A DNA stretch of 51,354 nucleotides. Origin: an uncultured Collinsella sp. (GTDB taxonomy: Bacteria > Actinomycetota > Coriobacteriia > Coriobacteriales > Coriobacteriaceae). The position numbers and the translations under genes were made by a program. This document shows positions 10,626 through 21,009 of the stretch, one piece after another (positions within the stretch are counted from its first letter, which is position 1; every line of letters starts with the position of its first letter). Location of the stretch: assembly GCA_934654585.1 (NCBI GenBank), contig CAKUGF010000014.1, positions 1 through 51,354 on the forward strand, given 5' to 3'. The notes beneath the pieces are model-generated. The model saw only the letters and a list, made by a program, of their open reading frames with translations. It was not told the DNA's origin and made no database searches.

Positions 10626-11495
10626 ATGGCCCAGATTACCGCCGCTATGGTCAAGCAGCTCCGCGAGATGACCGACTCCCCGATGATGGAGTGCAAGAAG
10701 GCTCTCGTCGAGGCTGACGGCGACATGGACGCCGCTGTCGACGTTCTGCGCAAGAACGGCCTTGCCAAGGCTGCCAAGAAGGCTGGCCGTGAGACCAACG
10801 AGGGCGCTGTCGCCGCGTTCGTCTCCGAGGATGGCAAGTCCGGCGCTCTGCTCGAGCTCTCCTGCGAGACCGACTTCGTCGGCTCCAACGCCAAGTTCAC
10901 CGGCTTTGCTTCCAAGGTCGCTGAGGTTGTCGCCACCACCGAGCCGACAGACGTCGACGCTCTGCTCGAGAAGCCGATGGGCGAGGAGACCGTTTCCTCT
11001 GAGCTCACCGAGATGATTCACATCATGGGCGAGAACATGAAGGTCGCTCGTTTCGCCGCTCGCAAGGCTGAGAATGGCGCCCTCGCTTCTTACATCCACA
11101 TGGGTGGTAAGATCGGCGTCCTCGTCGAGTTCGCCTTCGAGAAGGCCGAGACCGCTCAGGCCGAGTCCTTCAAGACCTTTGCTCACGACGTTGCCCTTCA
11201 GGTTGCCGCCGTCGCCCCGATCTGCGCTACTCGCGATCAGGTTCCGGCCGAGACCGTCGAGCACGAGAAGCAGATCTACATGGCTCAGGCTGCCGAGTCC
11301 GGCAAGCCCGAGGCCATCCAGGAGAAGATGGCTGTCGGCCGTCTGGAGAAGTTCTACAAGCAGTCCGTGCTCACTGAGCAGGAGTTCATCAAGGACAGCT
11401 CCCTCACCATCAAGAAGTACGCTGAGCAGGTCTCCAAGGAGCTCGGCGATACCATTACCGTCGTTGCCTTTGACCGTCTGGTCCGTGGCGAGTAA
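10626..11495 (+). CDS. tsf: Elongation factor Ts
   Basis: This 289-residue protein is the guanine-nucleotide exchange factor for EF-Tu. The N-terminal UBA-like domain is followed by the exchange segment: MTDSPMMECKKALVEADGD matches the usual TGAGMMDCKKAL pattern. SCETDFVGSN is the conserved NCETDFVA motif, and the coiled-coil and C-terminal modules end with the RLEKFYKQ region. Gly-Ala of the usual TGAG is replaced by Asp-Ser. The ATG at 10626 is chosen because AAAGGAA (10614-10620) stands before it; the frame is open five codons further up. A strong terminator follows. Confidence 0.97.
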   Translation: MAQITAAMVKQLREMTDSPMMECKKALVEADGDMDAAVDVLRKNGLAKAAKKAGRETNEGAVAAFVSEDGKSGALLELSCETDFVGSNAKFTGFASKVAEVVATTEPTDVDALLEKPMGEETVSSELTEMIHIMGENMKVARFAARKAENGALASYIHMGGKIGVLVEFAFEKAETAQAESFKTFAHDVALQVAAVAPICATRDQVPAETVEHEKQIYMAQAAESGKPEAIQEKMAVGRLEKFYKQSVLTEQEFIKDSSLTIKKYAEQVSKELGDTITVVAFDRLVRGE

Positions 11496-11518
11496 ATAAG
11501 CTCTTGTAGCTGGTAATG

Positions 11519-11553
11519 AGCAGGCTGTGGGTTTTACTCACAGCCTGCTTTTT
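11519..11553 (+). terminator. rpsB-tsf terminator
   Basis: An 11-bp perfect stem AGCAGGCTGTG/CACAGCCTGCT with a 9-base loop continues into TTTTC. Confidence 0.9.
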
Positions 11554-11574
11554 CATGGCTCTTCGTAGAGCCTT

Positions 11575-11583
11575 TGATAGAAT
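11575..11583 (+). promoter_or_regulatory. Extended -10 promoter of pyrH
   Basis: TGATAGAAT fits the extended -10 form (TG-n-TAGAAT); no convincing -35 box lies 17 bases upstream. Confidence 0.5.
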
Positions 11584-11613
11584 GTTGAGAGTTCAATCTA
11601 AAGGAGGATCGCT

Positions 11614-12336
11614 TTGTCCGACATCCGATATAAACGCGTGCTTCTGAAGCTTTCCGGCGAAGCGCTGATGGGCGATGGCCACTACGGCATCGACCCCAAG
11701 GTTACCGACCATCTTGCCAAGCAGGTCAAGGAGCTGCTCGCCGTTGGTCATGAGGTCGGCGTCGTTGTCGGCGGCGGCAACATATTCCGTGGCATGGCCG
11801 GCGCTGCCGGTGGCATGGAGCGTGCCCAGGCCGACTACATGGGTATGCTCGCGACCGTTATGAACGCGCTTGCCCTGCAGGATGCCTTCGAGCACAACGA
11901 TGTTCCTTGTCGCGTGATGAGCGCCATCCAGATGAACGAGATCTGCGAGCCCTACATTCGCCGTCGCGCCATCAACCATCTGTCCAAGGGCAACGTTGTT
12001 ATCTTTGCTGCCGGTTCGGGCAATCCGTACTTTACGACCGACACCGCCGCGGCCCTTCGCGCCTGTGAGATCGGTGCCGAGATTCTGATCAAGGCCACCA
12101 AGGTCGACGGCATCTACGATAAGGATCCCGTCAAGTGCGCCGATGCCGTCCGCTTTGACAAGATCACCTACCACGAGGTGCTCGTTCGCGGCCTGCAGGT
12201 TATGGATTCCACGGCTACGGCTCTGTGCCAGGATAACCGTATGCCCATTTTGGTCCTCAACATCGATGGCGAGGACACCGTCAAGCGCGCGCTCGCGGGT
12301 GAGCCCGTCGGCACGCTCGTCTATCAGGAGGATTAA
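11614..12336 (+). CDS. pyrH: UMP kinase
   Basis: This 240-residue enzyme phosphorylates UMP to UDP. It belongs to the amino-acid-kinase fold of bacterial PyrH, unrelated to eukaryotic UMP/CMP kinase. Motifs seen are [54 protein letters not shown] and [13 protein letters not shown]. The start is TTG, supported by AAAGGAGG (11600-11607). Two bases separate it from frr, and the pyrH-frr-uppS-cdsA-dxr-rseP series reads as one operon. pyrH supplies UDP for UDP-sugar and CDP-lipid precursors made further along the same cluster. Confidence 0.97.
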   Translation: MSDIRYKRVLLKLSGEALMGDGHYGIDPKVTDHLAKQVKELLAVGHEVGVVVGGGNIFRGMAGAAGGMERAQADYMGMLATVMNALALQDAFEHNDVPCRVMSAIQMNEICEPYIRRRAINHLSKGNVVIFAAGSGNPYFTTDTAAALRACEIGAEILIKATKVDGIYDKDPVKCADAVRFDKITYHEVLVRGLQVMDSTATALCQDNRMPILVLNIDGEDTVKRALAGEPVGTLVYQED

Positions 12337-12338
12337 GC

Positions 12339-12875
12339 ATGGCAGAGAACATCACCGCCCACATGGACAAGTCGCTCGAGTCCCTCAAGCATAACTTCTC
12401 CAAGGTTCGCACCGGCCGCGCCAACGCCAACATTCTGTCCGACATCACCGTCGATTACTACGGTGTTCCTACGCCGGTCACGCAGGTTGCCGCCGTCAAG
12501 ACCCCCGAGGCCCACATGCTGCTGATCGAGCCGTGGGACAAGGCGCTCATCAACGCAATCGTCAAGGCCATCAGCGCCTCCGACCTGGGCATTACTCCCA
12601 ACTCCGATGGCACCGTCGTTCGTCTGCCGTTCCCGGCTCCCACCGAGGAGCGTCGTCGTGAGCTCGTCAAGGAGTGCCGCGAGTACGCCGAGCAGGCCAA
12701 GGTCTCTATCCGTAACATCCGCCGCGACTTCAACAACAAGCTCGAGCGCGACGAGGAGCTCACCGAGGACGATGTCCGTCGCGAGCAGGCCAAGGTCCAG
12801 AAGCACACCGATGAGTATGTTGCCAAGGTCGAGGAGCTTCTGAAGGAAAAAGAAGCCGAGGTCATGGAGATCTAA
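12339..12875 (+). CDS. frr: Ribosome recycling factor
   Basis: This 178-residue protein splits post-termination ribosomes together with EF-G. It shows the RRF features HNFSKVRTGRANANIL, DYYGVPTPVTQVA and LIEPWDKALI, and a long C-terminal helix with EERRRELVKECREYAEQAKVS. It is a few residues shorter than the usual 185. AGGAGG (12326-12331) inside the end of pyrH serves as its Shine-Dalgarno, and uppS begins two bases after its stop codon starts to clear the ribosome, so translation is likely coupled along the operon. Confidence 0.97.
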   Translation: MAENITAHMDKSLESLKHNFSKVRTGRANANILSDITVDYYGVPTPVTQVAAVKTPEAHMLLIEPWDKALINAIVKAISASDLGITPNSDGTVVRLPFPAPTEERRRELVKECREYAEQAKVSIRNIRRDFNNKLERDEELTEDDVRREQAKVQKHTDEYVAKVEELLKEKEAEVMEI

Positions 12876-12876
12876 G

Positions 12877-13671
12877 GTGCAATACGACGAGCATAAACTG
12901 GTCGAGTACTTTGCCGACGCCCCTGCGGGCGTCGGTTTTTCCGACCTTGACCTCAATAATATCCCGCGCCATATCTCGTGCATCATGGACGGCAACGGCC
13001 GTTGGGCCACGTCGCGCGGTCTTGCCCGCACTGAGGGCCACAAGGCCGGTATCGTCTGCCTGCGCGAGATCATTACCGCCTGCGTGCGCCTGGGCGTCGA
13101 CGTGCTTTCGGCCTATGCGTTTTCCACCGAAAATTGGAATCGCCCGCAGCACGAGGTCAACGTCTTGATGCATCTGTTTGCCAAGACGTTTATTGATGAG
13201 CTGCCGCTGCTCAAGCGCGAGAACGTGCGTGTCGTCTTTTTGGGTGACATTTCCGCGCTGCCCAAAAAGACCCGCGATGTCTTTGAGCGCGGCCTTGCCG
13301 AGTGCGCCGATCATACTGGCATGACGCTGGCGCTGGCTGTTAACTATGGTGCGCGCGCCGAGATCACCCGCGCCGTCCGCCGGATTGCGCTCGACGCCGC
13401 CGCTGGCAAGATTGATCCCGCGGCCATCGACGACAAGATGGTGGCGTCGCACCTGTACACCGCCGGTCTTCCCGATCCGGAGCTTGTGATTCGCACCTCT
13501 GGCGAGCTGCGCCTTTCGAACTATCTGCTGTGGCAGGTAGCTTATTCCGAGTTCTATGTCACCGATACCTATTGGCCCGACTTTGATCGTTGGGGCCTTG
13601 TCGACGCCATTTTGGCCTACCAGGGCCGTGACCGTAGGTTTGGTGGACTGAGCAAGACCGAGGAGGCTTAA
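12877..13671 (+). CDS. uppS: Undecaprenyl diphosphate synthase (cis-prenyltransferase)
   Basis: This 264-residue enzyme condenses isopentenyl diphosphate onto farnesyl diphosphate to build the C55 carrier for cell-wall synthesis. HISCIMDGNGRW holds the catalytic Asp38. The GHKAG loop, AYAFSTENWNRP and LVIRTSGELRLSNYLLWQ are diagnostic, and YWPDF closes the pattern. About 30 residues precede the core, slightly longer than usual. The start is GTG one base after the frr stop. Its substrates come from the MEP pathway, two genes of which (dxr, ispG) lie downstream in the same cluster. Confidence 0.96.
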   Translation: MQYDEHKLVEYFADAPAGVGFSDLDLNNIPRHISCIMDGNGRWATSRGLARTEGHKAGIVCLREIITACVRLGVDVLSAYAFSTENWNRPQHEVNVLMHLFAKTFIDELPLLKRENVRVVFLGDISALPKKTRDVFERGLAECADHTGMTLALAVNYGARAEITRAVRRIALDAAAGKIDPAAIDDKMVASHLYTAGLPDPELVIRTSGELRLSNYLLWQVAYSEFYVTDTYWPDFDRWGLVDAILAYQGRDRRFGGLSKTEEA

Positions 13672-13673
13672 TC

Positions 13674-14588
13674 GTGTCCGATCGTCCCAAGGCATCTGCT
13701 TCCAAGGCGCGTGCGTCTGCGGCACCTGCGCGCAAGGCTGCTGCTGTAGGAGCGCCTGCTGCGAAGGGCGGCGCCAGTTCGTGGCTGGCGGGCTTTATTA
13801 CCCGCGCTGCCGCCGGCATCGTTTACGCTGTCCTCTTTATCCTGTGCTTGGTTTTGGGTATTGTGCCCACGGCCATCTTTGTGTCCGTCATGAGTGGCCT
13901 GTGCTGCTATGAGTTCTTCCGCATGACGAGGCTCGATGGAAAGATGGCAAACGAGCGTATGGGCATCGCAGCTGCCGTGCTCTTTCCGCTGTCGGCACTG
14001 GGCGATTCAATGTTGTTGAATGCCCTGCTCTTTGCCCTGATGCTTGCGGTGGGCATTTGGTATGTCTGGTCGCCTCGTACCCGTATCTCGGATGTGGCCG
14101 TGACGCTCATGGGTCCCATCTACACTGGTTTTATGCTATCGGCCATCGTGCTGCTGCGCGATGCCGTGCCCGGTTTTGCCGGCGCCCTGCTTTCGGTTGG
14201 CATTTGCGCATCTCTTTGGGTCTCCGATTCGTTCGCCTATATCGTGGGTAGCCGTATCGGCAAGCACAAGATGGTCCCCAAGATTTCTCCCAAAAAGAGC
14301 TGGGAGGGCTTTGCCGGCGGCATTTTGGGCTCTGTCTTGATTTGGCTCATTCTGTGGGCCACGCACTTCTATAAGCTGAGCCTGCCCTATGCGCTGTTGT
14401 GCGGCGTGGTCGTATCCATCCTGGGCGTTATCGGCGACCTCATCGAGTCGCGTATCAAGCGCGGCGTGGGCGTCAAAGATTCCGGTAATCTCATCCCGGG
14501 TCACGGCGGCATGCTCGACCGTAGCGATTCGCTCATCTTTGGCTGCATCACCGCGCAGCTGCTGTTGATGATCGGAGGCGTGCTGTAA
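13674..14588 (+). CDS. cdsA: Phosphatidate cytidylyltransferase
   Basis: This 304-residue membrane enzyme makes CDP-diacylglycerol from phosphatidate and CTP. The family signature is clear at about 258-283: SRIKRGVGVKDSGNLIPGHGG followed by MLDR. Several hydrophobic helices span about 45-250. A soluble Ala/Lys/Ser-rich N-terminus of some 35 residues precedes the first helix and looks unstructured. The start is GTG, two bases after the uppS stop. The stop overlaps the dxr ATG (TAATG). Gene order matches the uppS-cdsA-dxr-rseP block of many Gram-positives. Confidence 0.95.
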   Translation: MSDRPKASASKARASAAPARKAAAVGAPAAKGGASSWLAGFITRAAAGIVYAVLFILCLVLGIVPTAIFVSVMSGLCCYEFFRMTRLDGKMANERMGIAAAVLFPLSALGDSMLLNALLFALMLAVGIWYVWSPRTRISDVAVTLMGPIYTGFMLSAIVLLRDAVPGFAGALLSVGICASLWVSDSFAYIVGSRIGKHKMVPKISPKKSWEGFAGGILGSVLIWLILWATHFYKLSLPYALLCGVVVSILGVIGDLIESRIKRGVGVKDSGNLIPGHGGMLDRSDSLIFGCITAQLLLMIGGVL

Positions 14589-15775
14589 TGGCTCATCAGA
14601 CCACCTATGGTCCCGACGGGCGTCTCCGCGTTGCCATTCTTGGTTGTACCGGTTCTATCGGTACTCAGGCGTTGGACGTGTGCCGTCAGCATGCCGATTG
14701 CCTGCAGGTTACGGCGCTTTCCGTTAACTCCAGCACCTCCGAGCTCGTAGCCGCTGCCCGTGAGTTTTCGGTTCCGGCGGTTGCCGTGGCGGATACCGCC
14801 CATGGCGCAGATGCCGTTCTGCAGGAGCTGCCCGAGGGTACCGAGCTTGGCGTTGGTGCGCAGGCGGTCTGTGATCTCGCGCGCCGCGACGATGTCGACT
14901 GCGTGCTTGTCGCCATCGTTGGCGCTGCCGGTCTCGAGGCGAGCCATGCCGCCCTGACCTCGAACAAGCGCCTTGCTCTCGCCAACAAGGAGTCCCTCGT
15001 CGTCGGCGGCGACCTGCTTATGCCGTTGGCGCAGCCGAGTCAGCTTATTCCGGTCGACTCCGAGCATTCTGCTATCTACCAGTGCTATCTGGGGGAGAAT
15101 CCGCGCGAGGCCCATTGCATTTGGCTCACCTGTTCGGGTGGTCCGTTCTTTGGCCGTACGCGCGACGAACTCGATCACGTGACGCGTGCCGATGCCCTGG
15201 CGCATCCCACGTGGGCCATGGGCGCTAAGATCACGATCGACTCTGCCACCCTCATGAACAAGGGTCTGGAGCGTATCGAGGCCATGCATCTGTTTGGCTG
15301 CGACCTCGACTTCATCAACGTGGTCGTGCAGCGCCAGTCCAAGATTCACTCCATGGTCGAGTTTGCCGATGGCTCCGTGATGGCGCATCTCGGTGCCTCT
15401 GACATGCGTATTCCCATCCAGTTTGCGTTTTCGTATCCCGAGCGCTGGGATACCCCGGCTCCGCGTATCGACTTCCGCGAGCTCGGACAGCTTACCTTCG
15501 ACGCTGCCGATATGGATACCTTCCGCTGCCTGGCGTTGGCCGAGCGTGCCGGCAAGACGGGCGGCACCATGCCGTGCGTGCTCAATGCCGCTAACGAGGT
15601 CGCCGTCGATGCCTTCCTGCACGATGCCTGCAGCTTTACCGATATCGACCGCATCGTGGAGTCCTGCATGGATGCCCACGAGGTCCAGACAGTTGCCTCG
15701 TTTGAGCAACTCGCCGATATCGATGCATGGGCGCGTGCCCAGGCGTTTGATGTTTTAGCCGCAATTCGCCCCTAA
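14588..15775 (+). CDS. dxr: 1-deoxy-D-xylulose 5-phosphate reductoisomerase
   Basis: This 395-residue enzyme converts DXP to 2-C-methyl-D-erythritol 4-phosphate with NADPH, the committed step of the MEP pathway. The NADPH loop is GCTGSIG (19-25). ALANKESLV, IPVDSEHSAIYQ, the metal- and substrate-binding MGAKITIDSATLMNKGLE, QSKIHSMVEF and the C-terminal NAANEVAV are all present. The usual SGGPF loop reads TCSGGPFF. It is translationally coupled to cdsA by a stop-start overlap, and rseP begins 23 bases downstream. Confidence 0.97.
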   Translation: MAHQTTYGPDGRLRVAILGCTGSIGTQALDVCRQHADCLQVTALSVNSSTSELVAAAREFSVPAVAVADTAHGADAVLQELPEGTELGVGAQAVCDLARRDDVDCVLVAIVGAAGLEASHAALTSNKRLALANKESLVVGGDLLMPLAQPSQLIPVDSEHSAIYQCYLGENPREAHCIWLTCSGGPFFGRTRDELDHVTRADALAHPTWAMGAKITIDSATLMNKGLERIEAMHLFGCDLDFINVVVQRQSKIHSMVEFADGSVMAHLGASDMRIPIQFAFSYPERWDTPAPRIDFRELGQLTFDAADMDTFRCLALAERAGKTGGTMPCVLNAANEVAVDAFLHDACSFTDIDRIVESCMDAHEVQTVASFEQLADIDAWARAQAFDVLAAIRP

Positions 15776-15798
15776 CCGTTAGGAATTTTGTTTCGTCT

Positions 15799-17160
15799 AT
15801 GGATACCGTTCTGAGCGTCCTCTCATCGGTCTTTTGGGGCCTTCTGATGCTTTCCGTCCTCGTGTTTTTGCACGAGGGCGGCCACTTTTTGGCGGCACGC
15901 GCTTGCGGTGTCCGCGTGACCGAGTTCTTTTTGGGCCTGCCGTGCCGCTTCGATATCCACCATACGTCTCGTCGCATCGGCACCAAGTTCGGTGTGACCC
16001 CGCTGCTGCTGGGTGGCTATGCTGCCATCTGTGGCATGGACCCAACGGACGTTTCGTGTGCCGACCGCGTGCTTGCTGCCATCTATCGCCATGGTCGCGT
16101 GACGGTTGTCGACCTCGCTGTCGATCTCGAGCTGTCCGAGGAGGACGTGCTCGAGGCCTGTGCCTTGCTGCTGGGCTGGGGCTCTATCGCTCCCTGGTAC
16201 GAAGAAGGGGAGAAGCCTTCGCCGAGCTACTATCCCACTAAGTATCAGACCCTGCCGCGTGACGCGGCTGGCTATACCACCTTTGACGGCCGTCGGTTCG
16301 ATCGCGAGCATGCGACTGCCGAGGGCGATGTGTGGGAGCTGCCGTGTAGCGAGGCCGAGTTTCTTGCGCAGGAGCGTTCGCATACCTATCTAGGCCAAGG
16401 TTTTCTCAAACGCGCCTTTATGCTGCTCGCTGGCATTATCGTCAATATCCTGACGGGCTTTTTGCTTCTTATGAGCATTTACTCCATCGCCGGTGTCACC
16501 GTGCCGGTGGATACCAACGTGATCGGGCAGGTCGACGAAGGCTCAATCGCCGCCAAGGCGGGCATCGAAGCCGGCGACTCGATTCTTTCGGTCGACGGTG
16601 CATCCTGTTCTACCTGGATGGACGTGTACGACGCCATCGGTAGCGCTGCGGGCAAGGATGATATCGCCATCGAGTATGAGCGTGACGGTAAGCAGTATTC
16701 GACCTCGGTTGCACTCAAGGAGGACGAGCGGTTAGGCGTATATGCCTCTACGCAGGTGGCCCATTTGGACCCGATTACCTCGGCTCGCCTGTCGTTCTCC
16801 TATGTCGTGCAGACGGCAGAGGGCGTGATGCGCTTACTGCAGCCGCAGCATACGATGGAGGTCCTCGATCAGTCTACCTCGATCGTCGGTATTAGCGTCA
16901 TGTCCTCGCAGGCAGCCGCTGCCGGCCCCGCCACGTTCCTGTCGTTTGCCGCGCTCATCTCGTTCTCGTTGGGCTTTATGAATCTGTTGCCGATTCCTCC
17001 GCTCGATGGCGGCAAGCTGCTTATCGAGATCATTCAAAAGGTCGCGGGTCGCGAACTTCCGCTCAAGGTCCAGACGATTGTGAGCTATGTGGGCATCGCA
17101 CTCTTTGCGCTGCTGTTTGTCTATATGCTTCGTTCCGACATCCTTCGATTTATCCTGTAG
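15799..17160 (+). CDS. rseP: Site-2 intramembrane metalloprotease, RseP/RasP family
   Basis: This 453-residue protease cleaves transmembrane substrates such as anti-sigma factors and signal-peptide remnants. The zinc motif HEGGH (His25, Glu26, His29) is in the first transmembrane helix and the third ligand is in NLLPIPPLDGG (395-405). A PDZ domain covers about 238-320. Between the first helix and the second (about 207-230) lies a ~115-residue soluble insert, part of which (about 86-130) has a winged-helix-like pattern. RasP-type proteins also carry inserts here, but of different sequence. AGGA stands 14 bases before the ATG, rather far. It sits between dxr and ispG, as in many Gram-positives. 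Confidence 0.93.
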   Translation: MDTVLSVLSSVFWGLLMLSVLVFLHEGGHFLAARACGVRVTEFFLGLPCRFDIHHTSRRIGTKFGVTPLLLGGYAAICGMDPTDVSCADRVLAAIYRHGRVTVVDLAVDLELSEEDVLEACALLLGWGSIAPWYEEGEKPSPSYYPTKYQTLPRDAAGYTTFDGRRFDREHATAEGDVWELPCSEAEFLAQERSHTYLGQGFLKRAFMLLAGIIVNILTGFLLLMSIYSIAGVTVPVDTNVIGQVDEGSIAAKAGIEAGDSILSVDGASCSTWMDVYDAIGSAAGKDDIAIEYERDGKQYSTSVALKEDERLGVYASTQVAHLDPITSARLSFSYVVQTAEGVMRLLQPQHTMEVLDQSTSIVGISVMSSQAAAAGPATFLSFAALISFSLGFMNLLPIPPLDGGKLLIEIIQKVAGRELPLKVQTIVSYVGIALFALLFVYMLRSDILRFIL

Positions 17161-17173
17161 GGGAGTGTTTGGA

Positions 17174-18256
17174 TTGTCTCTATCCCATCCTTTGCCGCGC
17201 GAGCTGACCCGTCCCGTGCATGTGGGCGGCGTGCAGATCGGTGGCGGCGCGCCGGTCGTGGTCCAATCCATGACCTGCACCGATACCGCCGATGCCCAGG
17301 CAACGCTTGCGCAGGTGCGCGCGTTGGTGCAGGCGGGCTGCGATATCGTCCGTGTGAGCGTGCCCACCGAGGCCGCGCTCGAGGGCTTCCGCACCATCTG
17401 TGCCGAGTCTCCGGTGCCGATTGTCGCCGACATCCACTTTAACCATAGGCTCGCCATTGGCGCCGTCGAGGCCGGTGCTGCCAAGTTGCGCATCAATCCC
17501 GGCAATATCGGCGATTGGGCTAAGGTTGACGCCGTCATCGACGCCGCAGGCGCCGCGGGTTGTGCAATTCGCATTGGTGTCAACGCCGGTTCGCTCGAGC
17601 AGGATATTGCCGAGCGCGACGATCTTACGCAGCCCGAAAAGCTTGTGATGTCGAGCGAGCGCTTCGTCAGGCACTTTGAGGACCGTGGCTTTACCAACAT
17701 TGTGCTTTCTGCCAAGGCCCATAGCGTGCAGACGACACTCGATACCTATCGTGCGCTGTCGCGTGAGATCCCCCATGTTCCGCTGCATCTGGGTGTGACG
17801 GAGGCCGGTACCAAGCTGCAAGGAACCATTAAGAGCTCGGTGGGCTTGGGTATCCTGCTCTCCGAGGGTATTGGCGACACCATGCGCGTGTCGCTTACGG
17901 CCGATCCGGTCGAGGAGCCGCCGGTTGCCTGGGGAATTTTGCAGTCGCTGGGCCTGCGCCGCCGTGGCCCCGAGATTGTCTCGTGCCCCACGTGCGCCCG
18001 CTGTCAGGTTAACCTGATTCCCATCGCCGAGGAGGTTACCGAGCGCCTTAAGAACTATTCCGCGCCGCTTTCGATCGCCGTCATGGGATGTGCGGTCAAT
18101 GGCCCCGGTGAGGCCTCTGACGCCGATCTGGGCGTTGCTTGCGGACGTGGTCAGGCCCTGCTCTTTTCGCATGGCGAGATCATTGGTAAAGTAGCTGAGG
18201 ATCACATTGTCGACGCGCTGATGGCCGAGGTCGACAAACTTATTGAGGAGAAATAA
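17174..18256 (+). CDS. ispG: 4-hydroxy-3-methylbut-2-en-1-yl diphosphate synthase (flavodoxin/ferredoxin)
   Basis: This 360-residue [4Fe-4S] enzyme performs the penultimate MEP-pathway step, turning MEcPP into HMBPP. The TIM-barrel part has VQSMTCTDTAD, GCDIVRVSVP, ADIHFN and LRINPGNIG. The cluster ligands Cys271, Cys274 and Cys306, with Glu313 in NGPGE, match the known positions in E. coli IspG. The TTG at 17174 is chosen because GGGGAG (17160-17165) lies 8 bases upstream; longer readings would run inside rseP. The stop codon is immediately followed by the proS ATG. Confidence 0.96.
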   Translation: MSLSHPLPRELTRPVHVGGVQIGGGAPVVVQSMTCTDTADAQATLAQVRALVQAGCDIVRVSVPTEAALEGFRTICAESPVPIVADIHFNHRLAIGAVEAGAAKLRINPGNIGDWAKVDAVIDAAGAAGCAIRIGVNAGSLEQDIAERDDLTQPEKLVMSSERFVRHFEDRGFTNIVLSAKAHSVQTTLDTYRALSREIPHVPLHLGVTEAGTKLQGTIKSSVGLGILLSEGIGDTMRVSLTADPVEEPPVAWGILQSLGLRRRGPEIVSCPTCARCQVNLIPIAEEVTERLKNYSAPLSIAVMGCAVNGPGEASDADLGVACGRGQALLFSHGEIIGKVAEDHIVDALMAEVDKLIEEK

Positions 18257-19978
<1,722 letters not shown>

Positions 19979-20008
19979 TTGGCGATTTCGCTTGAAGTTC
20001 GCTATGCA

Positions 20009-20056
20009 GGGCGGCCCTGCATTTCTCCAATGGGGGAGATGCAGGGCCGCCCTTTT
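20009..20056 (+). terminator. proS terminator
   Basis: GGGCGGCCCTGCAT pairs with ATGCAGGGCCGCCC, and the stem extends through TCTCC/GGGGA before TTTT. Confidence 0.88.
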
Positions 20057-20081
20057 ATCTTGCTGGCATGCTCAATCGCTA

Positions 20082-20125
20082 AAAGGAAAACCCCACAGCC
20101 CATGCGAGCTGCGGGGTTTTCCTTT
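20082..20125 (-). terminator. Second hairpin between convergent genes, likely terminator of the minus-strand kinase
   Basis: AAAGGAAAACCCC-A-CAGC pairs with GCTG-C-GGGGTTTTCCTTT. The stem ends in A/T runs on both strands, so it can act in both directions between proS and the minus-strand gene at 20157-20921. Confidence 0.75.
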
Positions 20126-20156
20126 GTGCCTCCGATGCGAATAAATCGCTCAGATA

Positions 20157-20921
20157 TTACTGATAATCGACGACGTCGATCCAGTTCTTAAGGAACTCAT
20201 CGTTCACGTTGCGCTTACGAGCGAGCTCGGAAGCAGCGACGATGCTCGTCCACTGACGCACGACCTGCATGGGCATGTCGGCGCGGTCGCAGTAGAGCTC
20301 CAGGTAGGCCTCGGCCTGATCCTTGCTGTTGAGAGCGAAGAGCAGGTAGGTCGTGGCAACGTCGGCGGCAGGGGAGCCCTGGGTGGCGTGTGCCCAGTCG
20401 CACACGTAGAGCTTGCCGTCGTCACCGACGATGACGTTGGAGGGGTTGAAGTCGCCGTGGCAGACCTTGAACTCCTTGGTCATGCCGTCCAGACGCTCCT
20501 GAAGGTTGTAGCGCGTGGTGGCATTGAGCTGATCCAGGCTGTCGATCATGCGGGCGAACTTGTCGCGCTGACGGTTGAGCAGCGGGGAGGTGTAGCCGTG
20601 GATCTCGATCTGGAGGTCGACGAACATCTCGAGGTACTCACCGAAGCGCTGGGGCTCGGCAGTCATCTTCTCGGCAAGGGTGGTGCCCGGGACCTTCTCG
20701 GTCACAAGCGCCCAGCCGTTGGCGTTCTCGAGCTGGGAAACCTCGAGAGCCTTGGGGCTGCGGATGCCGCACTCATTGATGCGGGCAAGATTCAAAGCCT
20801 CGTTGAACACGTCAGAGACAGGCTTGGTCTCGTTGAAGACCTTGACGATCTTGTCGCCCAGGTCGTAAACGACCTTGTTGCCACGACGGACGAGCTCGGT
20901 CTTGGAATCGGGTAGCAGCAT
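20157..20921 (-). CDS. Aminoglycoside-phosphotransferase-fold kinase of unknown substrate
   Basis: This 254-residue protein has the phosphotransferase (APH/choline kinase) fold. The catalytic loop is HGDFNPSN (155-162) and the metal aspartate is Asp175 in VCDWAHATQG. The N-lobe has KVVYDLGDKIVKVF and the E of ALVTEKVPG. It resembles an uncharacterised APH-like family found in gut anaerobes; there is no specific reason to call it antibiotic resistance. GAAAGGATG precedes the ATG. It lies 88 bases downstream of adhE on the same strand, separated by a GC-rich hairpin without a U-tract, so some read-through is possible. Substrate is unknown. Confidence 0.75.
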   Translation of the reverse strand: MLLPDSKTELVRRGNKVVYDLGDKIVKVFNETKPVSDVFNEALNLARINECGIRSPKALEVSQLENANGWALVTEKVPGTTLAEKMTAEPQRFGEYLEMFVDLQIEIHGYTSPLLNRQRDKFARMIDSLDQLNATTRYNLQERLDGMTKEFKVCHGDFNPSNVIVGDDGKLYVCDWAHATQGSPAADVATTYLLFALNSKDQAEAYLELYCDRADMPMQVVRQWTSIVAASELARKRNVNDEFLKNWIDVVDYQ

Positions 20922-20953
20922 GGTTGCATCCTTTCAACGATGCGATAGAAGCG

Positions 20954-20992
20954 ACGGCGGGGGTGTGTGAAACACCCGTGCACCCCCGCCGT
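20954..20992 (-). terminator. GC-rich hairpin between adhE and the kinase gene
   Basis: ACGGCGGGGGTG and CACCCCCGCCGT form a 12-bp stem. On the minus strand the following bases are CGCTTCTATC, not a U-tract, so it may be a weak terminator or an mRNA-stabilising 3' structure. Confidence 0.55.
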
Positions 20993-21009
20993 TAAAAACC
21001 GTGCTAAAA

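Noticed and set aside
20157..20921. Antibiotic resistance (aminoglycoside phosphotransferase)
   Set aside because: Only the general APH fold motifs are present; sequence around them does not match known resistance enzymes, so no drug substrate is claimed.
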